This document shows, one piece after another, positions 9,015-19,219 of a stretch of DNA of 64,000 nt. How positions within the stretch are numbered: the stretch's first letter is position 1; each line of letters begins with the position of its first letter. Both the position numbers and the translations under genes were made by a program. Location: NCBI RefSeq assembly GCF_000745345.1, contig NZ_JQNR01000005.1, positions 310,001 through 374,000 of the forward strand, read 5' to 3'. Under the pieces are notes generated by a model, which was not told the origin of the DNA, did no database searches, and saw nothing but the letters and a program-made list of their open reading frames with translations. This stretch comes from Actinacidiphila yeochonensis CN732 (GTDB lineage Bacteria; Actinomycetota; Actinomycetes; Streptomycetales; Streptomycetaceae).

Positions 9015-9911
9015 ATGGCGCTGGTGACAGGTGTGTGGAAGCGGTCCGCGATCGGACGGTTCGCGAAGCAGGCCGCCCACATCGAGCTGCTGAACCGTGC
9101 GATGGGCTTCGCCGCGCTCGGCTTCGTGACCCTGATGCCGCTGCTGGTGGTGGTCGCCGCGGCGACTCCGTGGGAGCACCGGCCGGGCTTCGCGCAGTGG
9201 GTGGTCGACGGCATGGGCCTGGACGCGCAGAGCGCGCACGGGCTGCGCGAGCTCTTCGCCGCGCCCACCAACGTGCTCAGCGCCACCAGCGCGTGGAGCC
9301 TGGCCTCGCTGGCGTACTTCGGGCTCTCCTTCGCGGCGAGCGTGGAGACCGGCTACCGCAAGATCTGGGACCTGCCGGCCGGACCGTGGCACCGGGACTG
9401 GCGGCGCACCGTCTGGCTGGCGGTGCTGACCGGGTACCTGTTCTGCGAGTCGCAGAGCGCGGCGGTGCTGGGCAGCGGGCCGATGCGGGCCGGGCTGCGG
9501 CTGGTGCTGACCTTCGTGCTGGGCGTGCTCTTCTTCGCCTGGGGGCAGCGCTTCCTGCTCTACGGAGGCGTGACCCTGCGGACGGCGCTGCCGGGCGCGG
9601 TGTGCACGATGGTGGGGCTGGCCGGGCTGCGGGTGGTCTCGCACCTGATCTTCGCCCAGATGATGGTCTCCAACGCGGGCGCCTACGGCCCGGTGGGCAC
9701 GGTGCTCACCGTGGTGAGCTGGCTGGTCGGGGTGGGCTTCGTGGTCTTCGGCGGCGCGCTGGTGGGCCGCCACATGCGCGACAGCCGCATCCTGCGCCTC
9801 GGCGCCGAGATCCCGCGGCCGCAGCAGCCCGAGGGCTGGTTCGAGCAGCCCGAGGACGAGCCGGCGGTGCTGCGCTGGCGCTCCGACGGCCAGGGCGGCG
9901 CGGCGGAGTGA
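9015..9911 (+). CDS. YihY/BrkB family inner-membrane protein
   Basis: A 298-residue polytopic membrane protein of the YihY/virulence factor BrkB family, often misannotated as ribonuclease BN. About six hydrophobic segments are visible, for example AALGFVTLMPLLVVVAAA (33-50), SLASLAYFGLSFAAS, LRLVLTFVLGVLFFAWGQ and VLTVVSWLVGVGFVVFGGALVG. The cytosolic tail is short and charged. The ribosome binding site GGAGAAGG lies 6-7 bases before ATG 9015. Its substrate or role is unknown; it may be an exporter. It is monocistronic. Confidence 0.85.
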   Translation: MALVTGVWKRSAIGRFAKQAAHIELLNRAMGFAALGFVTLMPLLVVVAAATPWEHRPGFAQWVVDGMGLDAQSAHGLRELFAAPTNVLSATSAWSLASLAYFGLSFAASVETGYRKIWDLPAGPWHRDWRRTVWLAVLTGYLFCESQSAAVLGSGPMRAGLRLVLTFVLGVLFFAWGQRFLLYGGVTLRTALPGAVCTMVGLAGLRVVSHLIFAQMMVSNAGAYGPVGTVLTVVSWLVGVGFVVFGGALVGRHMRDSRILRLGAEIPRPQQPEGWFEQPEDEPAVLRWRSDGQGGAAE

Positions 9912-9952
9912 CCCGCCGGCCGGAGTGACCCGCCGGCCGGAGTGACCCGCGG
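9905..9952. repeat. 17-bp tandem repeat at the yihY stop
   Basis: GGAGTGACCCGCCGGCC occurs twice in full and a third time in part, starting inside the last codons of the membrane-protein gene and including its TGA. Each unit contains a TGA in the same relative position. The rest of the gap to 10230 is filled with imperfect CGTCCAGCGCGTCC-type repeats and no gene. Confidence 0.7.
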
Positions 9953-10230
9953 ACCCGCCCGCTCGACGGGACGGGGTCCGCGACAGGACGGGTCCGCGAC
10001 GGCTCCCAACCCGCGCACCGCGTCCGCCCGTCCGGCGCGACGCCCAGCGCGGCCGACACGATGTCCGCCCCGTCCAGCGCGTCCGACACCATGTCCATGT
10101 CCGCCCCGTCCAGCGCGTCCAGCGCGTACGGCACGTCCGGCGCGACGTCCAGCACGTCCGGCGCGCCCAGGACGCCCGCGGCCGACGGCCGCGACCCCCA
10201 CGACGGCCGCCACGGCCCGGCGGACAAGAC

Positions 10231-10270
10231 GGCGGCGCCGCCCTCCCCCAGCGGGGAGGGCGGCGCCGTC
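10231..10270 (-). terminator. Strong hairpin terminator downstream of groEL
   Basis: A perfect 15-bp stem (GGCGCCGCCCTCCCC, loop CAGC, then its complement; 10234-10267) that extends with minor mismatches to 10231-10270. It sits about 45 bases beyond the groEL stop. No T-tract is present, as is usual in streptomycetes. Confidence 0.75.
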
Positions 10271-10315
10271 GGTCGTGCGCGGAGGGCCCGAGGGGCCCGG
10301 ACGCTGAGCCGGGGC

Positions 10316-12040
<1,725 letters not shown>

Positions 12041-12075
12041 TCACCGGCCCGGTCCTCCTGTCACTCTCACTCGTA

Positions 12076-12102
12076 GAGTGCTAACGCCAATGATTAGCAC
12101 TC
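12076..12102. promoter_or_regulatory. CIRCE heat-shock operator (HrcA site)
   Basis: A perfect inverted repeat: GAGTGCTAA at 12076-12084, a 9-base spacer, TTAGCACTC at 12094-12102. These are the canonical CIRCE arms and spacing, about 140 bases upstream of the groEL ATG. HrcA represses through CIRCE until heat or client overload inactivates it. Confidence 0.96.
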
Positions 12103-12406
12103 ACCCCCTGCGAGTGCAAGCGCCTCCCCCCGCACCGGCCACCTCGCGCCCGCCCGCCGGGCGGCTCCCGCCGGACCTCAGCCCCCTTCCGGGCGGCCGG
12201 CCGGAAGCCCCACGGCGGCAGACCGGGAGTCGGCCACGGGCGGTCGGGAGGGGCCGGTCAGGAGGGCGGGCAGGAGGCGGCCAGGAGCCGGACAGGGGAC
12301 CGTCGGCGGCCCGTCAGGGCCCGTCTCAGCGCCCCGCGGTGGCGACACGAGGGGATCGCGAGGGGATCGCGAGGGGAACACGAGGGAGAACGCGGGGAGA
12401 ACGCGA
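12103..12406. other. Gap between the groEL promoter and the csp terminator
   Basis: No gene is seen. Bases 12346-12407 hold short repeats of the type GAGGGGATCGC and GAGAACGCG, which lead into the csp terminator hairpin. Confidence 0.4.
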
Positions 12407-12440
12407 GGGAGCCGCACCCCCGCGGCGGGGTGCGGCTCCC
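12407..12440 (-). terminator. Hairpin terminator downstream of csp
   Basis: A perfect 14-bp stem, GGGAGCCGCACCCC, loop CGCGGC, then the complement. It lies about 50 bases beyond the csp stop on the minus strand. Confidence 0.75.
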
Positions 12441-12488
12441 GTGGTGCTGGTGCTACAGGTCGCGTCGGTGGCCGAACGCGCCGGGAGG

Positions 12489-12692
12489 TCAGACAGCCAG
12501 ACGGACCATGTCCGCCTGCGGCCCCTTCTGACCCTGCGAGATCTCGAACTCGACCCGCTGGCCTTCTTCGAGGGTGCGGTACCCGTCCATCTGGATCGCG
12601 CTGTAGTGGACGAAGACATCCGCACCACCGTCGACCGCGATGAAGCCGTACCCCTTCTCCGCGTTGAACCACTTGACGGTGCCCTGAGCCAT
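12489..12692 (-). CDS. CspA-family cold-shock protein
   Basis: A 67-residue single cold-shock domain that binds single-stranded nucleic acids and acts as an RNA chaperone. RNP1 is KGYGFIAV and RNP2 is VFVHYSAI. The start [18 protein letters not shown] is the family norm, so the in-frame upstream GTG/ATG codons were not used. GGGGAG lies a few bases upstream. It is monocistronic, with a clear terminator. The upstream 480 bases contain an unusually AT-rich island that may form a long leader, as cspA genes often have. Confidence 0.97.
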   Translation of the reverse strand: MAQGTVKWFNAEKGYGFIAVDGGADVFVHYSAIQMDGYRTLEEGQRVEFEISQGQKGPQADMVRLAV

Positions 12693-13172
12693 TCCTAACT
12701 CCCCTATTGCTGGCCCTGTCGCGGCCCCGCACTTCACGGGCCCGGGTCAGACCTCACCCGTCCTGGATTCCCGACCCGATGAGGGAGGGAACCCCGGGGG
12801 GCGTGCGCCGGAACGCGTCGACCGCGGCTGAATGTATCTGCACGGATGCCCACTGCAACAGGTCAAATGGACGAGAATTCTCGGCGCGACCGATCGGAAA
12901 TGCACCGAGAAACATCGATAATGCGGGGCATCCCGGACAGGGCAAACGGGACGCATCGGGATAATTCACCGATGAATTTGGCGATAAATCGCCGCAGTCG
13001 TCTTCCGCAAGGACCAGGGTTTACTTCCGGCAACTGTACAACTCTTCAACTACCGCCCGGACAGCGGGACGCCCCGTCCACCCGAAGGGGTGAACGGGGC
13101 GATGGTGGCCGCTGCCGGCGGAAACACCCGCCGCCGGCGGCGGACACGGACGGCGCGTGGCCGCCGGTGGTT
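12693..13172. other. csp upstream region with an AT-rich island, no gene
   Basis: 480 bases without a convincing gene. Bases 12830-13050 are strikingly AT-rich for this genome and include the small palindrome GGCGATAAATCGCC at 12978-12991. The cold-shock gene reads away from here, so the region probably holds its promoter and a structured leader. A GCCGGCGG/CCGCCGGC hairpin near 13110-13140 may end the moaD-like transcript. Confidence 0.45.
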
Positions 13173-13448
13173 TCAGCCGCCCGCGACGGCGGGAATGATC
13201 GAGACGCTCGCACCGTCGGGGACGACCGTGGCCAGCCCGTCGGAGAAGCGGACGTCGTCGTCGTTGACGTAGACGTTCACGAAGCGGCGCAGCTTGCCCG
13301 CGTCGTCCAGGACACGGGCGGAGATGCCGTTGTGGTCGCGCTCCAGCGAGTCGATGACCTCGGCCAGCGTGGCGCCCTCGGCGGGCACCTCGGCCTGGCC
13401 GCCGGTGTAGGTGCGCAGGATGGTGGGGATGCGGACGGAAGCACTCAT
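13173..13448 (-). CDS. MoaD/ThiS-family sulfur carrier (CysO-like)
   Basis: A 91-residue ubiquitin-fold protein ending in the required Gly-Gly (SIIPAVAGG), which is thiocarboxylated to carry sulfur. The opening MSASVRIPTILRTYTGGQAEV and the FVNVYVNDDDVRF strand match the CysO-like subgroup, which delivers sulfur for cysteine or methionine synthesis, better than ThiS or MoaD of cofactor pathways. Its ATG overlaps the thrC stop by 4 bases (ATGA), so it is the second gene of a thrC operon. The partner enzymes (CysM and Mec, or a MoeB-like activator) are not in the window. Confidence 0.88.
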   Translation of the reverse strand: MSASVRIPTILRTYTGGQAEVPAEGATLAEVIDSLERDHNGISARVLDDAGKLRRFVNVYVNDDDVRFSDGLATVVPDGASVSIIPAVAGG

Positions 13449-14770
13449 GCGAGGCCAGCCTCTCGGAAAGCGGCAAGGGTGGGGCGGATCGTCGCGGTCG
13501 GCCCGCTGGTGGCCGCGACCGCGTCCAGGGTCTTGAGTCCGTCGCCGGTGTTGAGGACGACGGTCTCGCCGGCCGGGTCCAGCTGCCCGGTCTCGATCAG
13601 CTTCTTCAGCACGCCGATGGTGACGCCGCCCGCGGTCTCCGCGAAGATCCCCTCGGTACGGGCCAGCAGCTTGATCGCCTCGACGACCTGCTCGTCGTTG
13701 ACGTCCTCCACCGCGCCGCCGGTGCGCCGGGCGATGTCCAGGACGTAGGGGCCGTCGGCCGGGTTGCCGATGGCGAGCGACTTGGCGATGGTGTCCGGCT
13801 TGACCGGCCGCACCACGTCGTGGCCGGCCTTGAAGGCCGCCGAGACGGGCGAGCAGCCCTCGGCCTGGGCGCCGAAGATCTTGTAGGGCTTCTCCTCGAC
13901 CAGGCCGAGCGCGATCAGCTCGCGCAGCCCCTTGTCGATCTTGGTCAGCTGGGAGCCGGAGGCGATCGGGATGACCAGGTTGTCCGGGAGCCGCCAGCCG
14001 AGCTGCTCGGCGATCTCGTAGGCCAGCGTCTTGGAGCCCTCGCCGTAGTACGGCCGCAGGTTCACGTTGACGAAGCCCCAGTCCTCGCCGATCGGGTCGC
14101 CGATCAGCTCGGAGCAGAAGCGGTTCACGTCGTCGTAGGAGCCCTCGATCGCGACGAGGTCGCCGCCGTAGACGGCGGCCATGACGACCTTGCCGGCCTC
14201 CAGATCGTGCGGGATGAACACGCAGGACTTCAGGCCGGCCCGGGCCGCGGCGGCGCCGACCGCGCCGGCCAGGTTGCCGGTGGAGGAGCAGGACAGGGTG
14301 GTCATCCCGAAGGTGCGGGCGGCCTCCAGGGCGATGGCCACCACGCGGTCCTTGAAGGAGTGCGTGGGGTTGCCGGAGTCGTCCTTGACGTGCAGGCCGC
14401 CGGTGATGCCCAGCTCGCGGGCCAGCCGGTCGGCCTTGACCAGCCGGGTCCAGCCCGGGTTCAGGTTGGGCTGCTCGGCGACGTCGGCGGGCACCGGGAG
14501 CAGCGGCGCGTAGCGCCAGATGCTGGCCGGACCGGCCTCGATCCGGCGGCGCAGGCCCTCGGGGTCGCCGGTCGGCAGGTCGTAGGCCACTTCGAGCGGG
14601 CCGAAACACTCCAGACACGCGAAGACCGGGCCGAGCGGGAAGCGGGTCCCGCACTCGCGGCAGGAGAGCGCGGCGGCCGGGCCGAAGGGGGCGCGCGGCT
14701 CACCGGCGGAGTCGCCGGACGCGGTGGTCGCGGTGGGAAGTTCGGTGCTTGCGGCAGTGTGCGCAGCCAT
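13445..14770 (-). CDS. thrC: Threonine synthase
   Basis: A 441-residue PLP enzyme of fold type II that converts O-phosphohomoserine to threonine and phosphate. The PLP lysine lies in DSGNPTHSFKDRVV. CSSTGNLAGAVGAAAARAG is the cofactor phosphate loop, and IASGSQLTKIDKG follows. The N-terminus carries a CxxCG...CxxC pair (LSCRECGTRFPLGPVFACLECFG) that looks like a small zinc ribbon, as in many actinobacterial homologues. The ribosome binding site GAGGAGAAAGG lies upstream of ATG 14770. Co-transcription with the sulfur carrier suggests joint amino-acid regulation. I see no riboswitch or attenuator in the leader. Confidence 0.96.
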   Translation of the reverse strand: MAAHTAASTELPTATTASGDSAGEPRAPFGPAAALSCRECGTRFPLGPVFACLECFGPLEVAYDLPTGDPEGLRRRIEAGPASIWRYAPLLPVPADVAEQPNLNPGWTRLVKADRLARELGITGGLHVKDDSGNPTHSFKDRVVAIALEAARTFGMTTLSCSSTGNLAGAVGAAAARAGLKSCVFIPHDLEAGKVVMAAVYGGDLVAIEGSYDDVNRFCSELIGDPIGEDWGFVNVNLRPYYGEGSKTLAYEIAEQLGWRLPDNLVIPIASGSQLTKIDKGLRELIALGLVEEKPYKIFGAQAEGCSPVSAAFKAGHDVVRPVKPDTIAKSLAIGNPADGPYVLDIARRTGGAVEDVNDEQVVEAIKLLARTEGIFAETAGGVTIGVLKKLIETGQLDPAGETVVLNTGDGLKTLDAVAATSGPTATIRPTLAAFREAGLA

Positions 14771-15236
14771 AACTGGCGAGGCCCTTTCTCCTCATCTTCC
14801 TCGTGGCGCGGGCGCGCCAGGAGACGGAATTGGCACCTTCCCCACCGTGTGACCTCGCGGTCGGCGGGAGGGTTGCCGGGGCTTCAACGGGCCGTTCCCT
14901 CTGCCCCTCTGGATGAGCGGTATGGCGCCGGGCGGCCTGCCCATGGACGGCGGGCCCGGTGCGTTTGTCGGCGGGACCCCGGCATGCCGGCGCCTCGCGT
15001 GTTGTTCAAAACTGTAACCGACGAACCCGGGGGCGGAGACAGGGGTCCGCAACGCGAGACGTGTCACACCGGTCCCCGCGTCGCGGCGCCGGCGCCGGCT
15101 GTTCCGGCCTGATCCGGCCTGATCCGTTCGCCGGCCCCGCGTTGGCCGGCCTCCCGGTCGGCCGGGTCGGCGGGCCCGCGGCTCGTCCGCGACTGAAGCG
15201 ACTGAAGCGACTGAAGCGACTGAGGAGAGGAGATCC
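14771..15236. other. Divergent thrC/gpgS promoter region with a 9-bp repeat
   Basis: 466 bases between divergent genes. A 9-bp tandem repeat, GACTGAAGC, occurs three and a half times at 15191-15222 directly upstream of the gpgS ribosome binding site. No gene is seen. Both promoters must lie here but I could not define boxes. Confidence 0.5.
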
Positions 15237-16205
15237 GTGCTCGACGAGGTGGAGCGCTGGCTGAAGAGCCGGACGTGGTCGGCAGCCGACCGTCCGCTGG
15301 AGGAGCTGCTGGCCGCCAAGCACGCGGCCGGCTCCCGGGGGACGGTCAGCGTGGTGCTGCCGGCGCTCGACGAGGAGGCGACCGTCGGCGCGATCGTGGC
15401 CGCGATCCGGGGGCGGCTGATGGCCCCGGACGGGGTTCCGCTGGTGGACGAGCTGGTGGTGGTCGACTCGGGCTCCAGCGACGGCACCGCGGAGGTGGCC
15501 GCCCGCGCGGGGGCGCGGGTGGTGCGGCGCGACGAGGTGCTGCCGCGGCTGCCGGTGCTGCCCGGCAAGGGCGAGGTGCTGTGGCGGTCGCTGCTGGCCA
15601 CCCGCGGCGAGATCGTCTGCTTCGTCGACGCCGACCTGCGCGACTTCGACCCGTCCTTCGTCTCCGGGATCGTCGGCCCGCTGCTGACCGAGCCGGACGT
15701 CCACCTCGTGAAGGCGATGTACGACCGGCCGCTGGAGTCGGGCGGCCAGGTGGTGCCGGCCGGCGGCGGCCGGGTCACGGAACTGGTCGCGCGGCCGCTG
15801 CTGAACCTGCACTGGCCGCTGCTGGCCGGCTTCGTGCAGCCGCTGGGCGGGGAGTACGCGGCCCGCCGCCCGCTGCTGGAGCGGCTGCCGTTCCCGGTCG
15901 GGTACGGGGTGGAGCTCGGGCTGCTGGTCGACGCGCTCGACGCGGTGGGCCTGGACGGGCTGGCGCAGGTCGACGTGGGGGTGCGCCACCACCGGCACCA
16001 GGACGGCCAGGCGCTGGGACGGATGGCGGCGGCGATCTACCGCACCGCGCAGAGCCGGCTCCAGCACGGCCACCTGGTCCGGCCGCGGCTGACCCAGTTC
16101 GACCGCGCGGCCGGCGGCTTCCGCCCCACCACGCACGCGGTGGACACCGACGAGCGGCCGCCGATGGCCACGGTCCCGGAGTACGCCGCCCGCCACGCCG
16201 CCTGA
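15237..16205 (+). CDS. gpgS: Glucosyl-3-phosphoglycerate synthase
   Basis: A 322-residue GT-A family 81 glycosyltransferase. It transfers glucose from an NDP-glucose donor to 3-phosphoglycerate, the first step of glucosylglycerate synthesis. This solute accumulates in actinobacteria under nitrogen limitation or salt stress. Motifs are SVVLPALDEEATVGAI, VVDSGSSDGT, the metal-binding FVDADLRDFDP, and GGEYAARRPLLE, then a His-rich acceptor region VGVRHHRHQD. GTG 15237 follows GAGGAGAGGAG at good spacing. It lies upstream of otsA on the same strand, so two compatible-solute pathways are adjacent. The GpgP phosphatase is not seen. Confidence 0.92.
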   Translation: MLDEVERWLKSRTWSAADRPLEELLAAKHAAGSRGTVSVVLPALDEEATVGAIVAAIRGRLMAPDGVPLVDELVVVDSGSSDGTAEVAARAGARVVRRDEVLPRLPVLPGKGEVLWRSLLATRGEIVCFVDADLRDFDPSFVSGIVGPLLTEPDVHLVKAMYDRPLESGGQVVPAGGGRVTELVARPLLNLHWPLLAGFVQPLGGEYAARRPLLERLPFPVGYGVELGLLVDALDAVGLDGLAQVDVGVRHHRHQDGQALGRMAAAIYRTAQSRLQHGHLVRPRLTQFDRAAGGFRPTTHAVDTDERPPMATVPEYAARHAA

Positions 16206-16451
16206 CCGTCGGACAGGGCCTGCGGGCCACCCGGGCGGCCCCCGGCCCCGGAGGCCCCCGCGTACCGGTGTCGCCGCAGGTCGCGTGGCGTCCCGAGGGG
16301 CAGGACGACGCGTGGGGGACGTTTGAGACGGGGCGCGGGTGGTAGGTCCTGTCTGACGAGCGGCGCCGTCCGCGCAAGGGGCGGCGCCGCTCCTCGAAGC
16401 AGGTCCGGAGCGGCGCGGCGTGGTGGCGTGGAAGGAGGCGTGGGAGGTCGG

Positions 16452-17873
16452 ATGGCAGGCAGCGAGGGCAGCGCGCGGGTACTGGTCGCGTCGAACCGCG
16501 GCCCCGTGTCGTACACCGTGGGTGAGGACGGCGGGCTCACCGGCCGACGCGGCGGCGGCGGGATGGTCTCGGGGCTGAGCGCGATCGGGCCGGACGCCGG
16601 CGCGGTGTGGGTGTGCGCGGCGATGTCGGAGGGCGACCGCGAGGCGGTGCGGCGCGGCGTCGCCGAGCCGGGCACCCGCATGATCGCGGTGGAGCCGGAC
16701 GTCTTCCACGCGGCGTACAACGACATCGCCAACTCGGTGCTGTGGTTCGTCCACCACCTGCTCTACCAGACCCCGCTGGACCCGGTCTTCGACGAGGAGT
16801 TCCGCTCCCAGTGGGCGTCGTACGAGGCGTACAACGCGGCCTTCGCGGACGCGATCGCCGAGGAGGCGGCCGAGGGCGCCGCCGTCCTGGTGCAGGACTA
16901 CCACCTCGTCCTGGTGCCCGCGCTGCTCCGGCAGCGCCGCCCGGACCTGCGGATCGGCCACTTCTCGCACACCCCGTGGGCGCCGCCGGACTACTTCCGG
17001 CTGCTGCCGGACGACGTCGCGGCGCAGGTGCTGGAGGGGGTGCTCGGCGCCGACCGGGCCGCGTTCCTCACCCGCCGCTGGGCCGCCGCGTTCGCCGCCT
17101 GCTGCGCCGACGTGCTCGGCGCCGAGGTGTCCGCCGACGGCATGTCGGTCAGCTACGCGGGGCACACCACGCGGCTGGGCGTGCACGGCCTGGGCGCCGA
17201 CGCGGACTTCCTGCGGGAGCGGGCCGGCCGGGCGGACGTCGAGGAGCGGATGGCGGCGCTGCGGGCCGAGGCCGGGCCGGGGCGCCGGCTGATCGTGCGG
17301 GTGGACCGCACGGAGCTGTCGAAGAACATCGTGCGCGGCCTGCTGGCCTACCGGCGGCTGCTGCTGGAGCACCCGGGCTGGCGCGAGCGGGTGGTGCACG
17401 TCGCCTTCGCCTACCCCTCCCGCCAGGACCTGGCGCTGTACCGCGAGTACACGGCGGAGGTCTCCCGGGTCGCGGCGGAGATCAACGAGGAGTTCGGCAC
17501 CCCGGGCTGGACCCCGGTGGTGCTCAAGGTGGACGACGACTTCGCCCGTTCGCTGGCCGCCTACCGGATGGCCGACGTGGCCCTGGTCAACCCGATCCGG
17601 GACGGGATGAACCTGGTGGCCAAGGAGGTGCCGGTGGTCTCCGACCACGGTGTCGCGCTGGTGCTCTCCCGCGAGGCCGGGGCGTTCGAGGAACTGGGCG
17701 ACGACGCGGTGGTCGTCAACCCGTACGACGTGCGGGCCACCGCCGCCGCCCTCAACACCGCGCTCACCCTGCCGGAGGCCGAGCGCGCCGACCGCACGAA
17801 GCGGCTGGCGGCGGCGGCCACCGCGCTGCCGCCGACGCAGTGGTTCCTCGGCCAGCTCGACGCGCTGAGCTGA
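16452..17873 (+). CDS. otsA: Trehalose-6-phosphate synthase (GT20)
   Basis: A 473-residue GT-B family 20 glycosyltransferase making trehalose-6-phosphate from an NDP-glucose donor and glucose-6-phosphate. Signatures are VASNRGPVSY at the start, the loop RRGGGGMVSGL, VLVQDYHLVLVPALLR, HFSHTPW, RVDRTELSKNI and NPIRDGMNLVAKE. ATG 16452 is preceded by GGAAGGAGG and GGAGG. The protein ends at TQWFLGQLDALS with no fused phosphatase. OtsB is encoded separately on the opposite strand 450 bases downstream, so the pathway is complete locally. Confidence 0.95.
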   Translation: MAGSEGSARVLVASNRGPVSYTVGEDGGLTGRRGGGGMVSGLSAIGPDAGAVWVCAAMSEGDREAVRRGVAEPGTRMIAVEPDVFHAAYNDIANSVLWFVHHLLYQTPLDPVFDEEFRSQWASYEAYNAAFADAIAEEAAEGAAVLVQDYHLVLVPALLRQRRPDLRIGHFSHTPWAPPDYFRLLPDDVAAQVLEGVLGADRAAFLTRRWAAAFAACCADVLGAEVSADGMSVSYAGHTTRLGVHGLGADADFLRERAGRADVEERMAALRAEAGPGRRLIVRVDRTELSKNIVRGLLAYRRLLLEHPGWRERVVHVAFAYPSRQDLALYREYTAEVSRVAAEINEEFGTPGWTPVVLKVDDDFARSLAAYRMADVALVNPIRDGMNLVAKEVPVVSDHGVALVLSREAGAFEELGDDAVVVNPYDVRATAAALNTALTLPEAERADRTKRLAAAATALPPTQWFLGQLDALS

Positions 17874-17917
17874 ACGGGAGCCGGCACGTCGGCACCGCTG
17901 AACGGACGCCGGCACCA

Positions 17918-17957
17918 CGCACGTCGGCACGTCGGCACGTCGGCACGTCGGCACGTC
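17918..17957. repeat. 8-bp tandem repeat, five units
   Basis: Five GGCACGTC units (the first reads CGCACGTC) just after the otsA stop, with a further related copy at about 17884. Each unit contains ACGT. Confidence 0.8.
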
Positions 17958-18055
17958 AGGGCAGGTGTCGCCCGTCCGCATGACGCTTCCGCCACGGCCC
18001 CGGTGGCACCCGGCGGTCCACCGCATTCTGGCCACACACGGGAAGGGAGCCGTCC

Positions 18056-18250
18056 ATGAGCGTCGACGCGATCGCGCACACCGAGTTCCCCAGGGGGTAC
18101 ACGGTCCTGTCCGGGGCCGACGGCTACGTCGCGGCGCACACCCGCCGTTACGGCACGGGCAGGCTTCCCGTTCCGCTCGCCGACGGCCGCGTCTTCACCC
18201 TCGACCTGGATGAACTCCCGTACCCGAAGCCCGAGTCGGAGGTTCGCTGA
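18056..18250 (+). CDS. Small hypothetical protein, 64 residues
   Basis: I do not recognise a family. The protein reads MSVDAIAHTEFPRGYTVLSG and then a basic strand-rich middle ending FTLDLDELPYPKPESEVR. In its favour, GGGAAGGGAG sits 6 bases upstream of the ATG, codon use favours GC at third positions, and the frame ends just before a strong bidirectional hairpin. Against it, the gene is short and no partner is evident. It lies between otsA and the convergent otsB. Confidence 0.5.
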   Translation: MSVDAIAHTEFPRGYTVLSGADGYVAAHTRRYGTGRLPVPLADGRVFTLDLDELPYPKPESEVR

Positions 18251-18269
18251 CGGAGGGCTCCGGCCGCGG

Positions 18270-18295
18270 CCCGGCCGGGTACTCCCCCGGCCGGG
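18270..18295. terminator. Bidirectional hairpin between convergent genes
   Basis: CCCGGCCGGG, loop TACTCC, CCCGGCCGGG: a perfect 10-bp stem placed between the small plus-strand gene and the otsB stop. It can serve both strands. Confidence 0.65.
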
Positions 18296-18310
18296 TGGCC
18301 TGACCAGCCG

Positions 18311-19159
18311 TCAGGAGTCCAGGGCGTCCGCGATGGCGTCGAGCAGCGCGACCACGCCCTCCGGGCCAGGCACCGCCAAGTCGGCCTGGTCCAGCAGCTC
18401 CTGGGGGGTCTCACCGGTGGCCGCGCTGGCCACGAGCAGGCCCGGGACGCCCTCCTCGCGCAGCCGGGCCACGGTCGCGAAGGCCGCGAGGTCGCCGAGG
18501 TCGTCCCCGGCGTAGAGCACGCTGCGGGCACCGGTCTCGCGCAGGTACTCGAAGAGCGCGACGCCCTTGTCCACACCCGGAGGACGCAGCTCCAGCACGT
18601 AGCGGCCGGGCTCCACCACCAGGCCGTGGGCGCGGGCGAGTTCGGCCAGCGGTTCGCGCAGCGCCTCGAAGGCGGCCTGGGGGTCCTGGGCGCGGCGGGT
18701 GTGCACGGCGACCGCGCGGCCGCCCTTGTCCTCGATCCAGGTGCCGTGCCAGGCACCGACCCGGTCGAGGCAGCCGGCCAGTTCGGCCCGGACCGCGTCG
18801 ACCCCGGGGTCGGGCGCGGGGGCGCGCACCTCGCCGGAGCGGGCGTCCCAGCGCTCGGCGCCGTAGTGGCCGAGGACGGCGAGGCGGTCGAGCCCTGGCA
18901 CTCCGGCGAAGCCGCCGTAGCGGACGGCGACCCCGGCCGGGCGGCCGGTGATGATGACGGCGGCGGCCAGTCGCGGTGCGAGCCGGGCGAGGGCGGTGGC
19001 CGCCCCCGGGAGCGCTCTGGCCTGTTCGGGGTCGGGCACGATCGGCGCCAGCGTGCCGTCGAAGTCGAGTGCTACGACGGCCTGTTCGGGGCGGGCGAGG
19101 AGCGCTTCGAGGGCTCCCTCGCCCTCGGGCGTGTGCGGCGTGGGGATCTCGGCAGCCAT
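18311..19159 (-). CDS. otsB: Trehalose-6-phosphate phosphatase
   Basis: A 282-residue HAD-superfamily phosphatase releasing free trehalose from trehalose-6-phosphate. The nucleophile motif is VALDFDGTLAPIV (Asp-x-Asp-Gly-Thr, with the catalytic Asp first). Motif II is VIITGRP. Conserved stretches WIEDKGGRAVAVHTR and ELRPPGVDKGVAL follow, and the metal-binding YAGDDLGDLAAF is motif IV. ATG 19159 (MAAEIPTPHTPEGEGAL) was chosen over an in-frame GTG/ATG 11 codons upstream, because the extra residues are basic and non-conserved. It pairs functionally with otsA. Confidence 0.94.
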   Translation of the reverse strand: MAAEIPTPHTPEGEGALEALLARPEQAVVALDFDGTLAPIVPDPEQARALPGAATALARLAPRLAAAVIITGRPAGVAVRYGGFAGVPGLDRLAVLGHYGAERWDARSGEVRAPAPDPGVDAVRAELAGCLDRVGAWHGTWIEDKGGRAVAVHTRRAQDPQAAFEALREPLAELARAHGLVVEPGRYVLELRPPGVDKGVALFEYLRETGARSVLYAGDDLGDLAAFATVARLREEGVPGLLVASAATGETPQELLDQADLAVPGPEGVVALLDAIADALDS

Positions 19160-19219
19160 GCGTGCGACCCTACCCGCGTACCCCCGGCGCATGTCGGGCG
19201 TACGGCGGCACGTCGCGGA

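Noticed and set aside
14771..15236. Riboswitch or attenuator ahead of thrC
   Set aside because: No leader peptide with Thr/Ile codons, no T-box element and no competing hairpins could be made out.
15006..18035. A 1009-codon minus-strand open frame
   Set aside because: It mirrors gpgS and otsA, has no recognisable domain, and its composition is that of antisense shadow.
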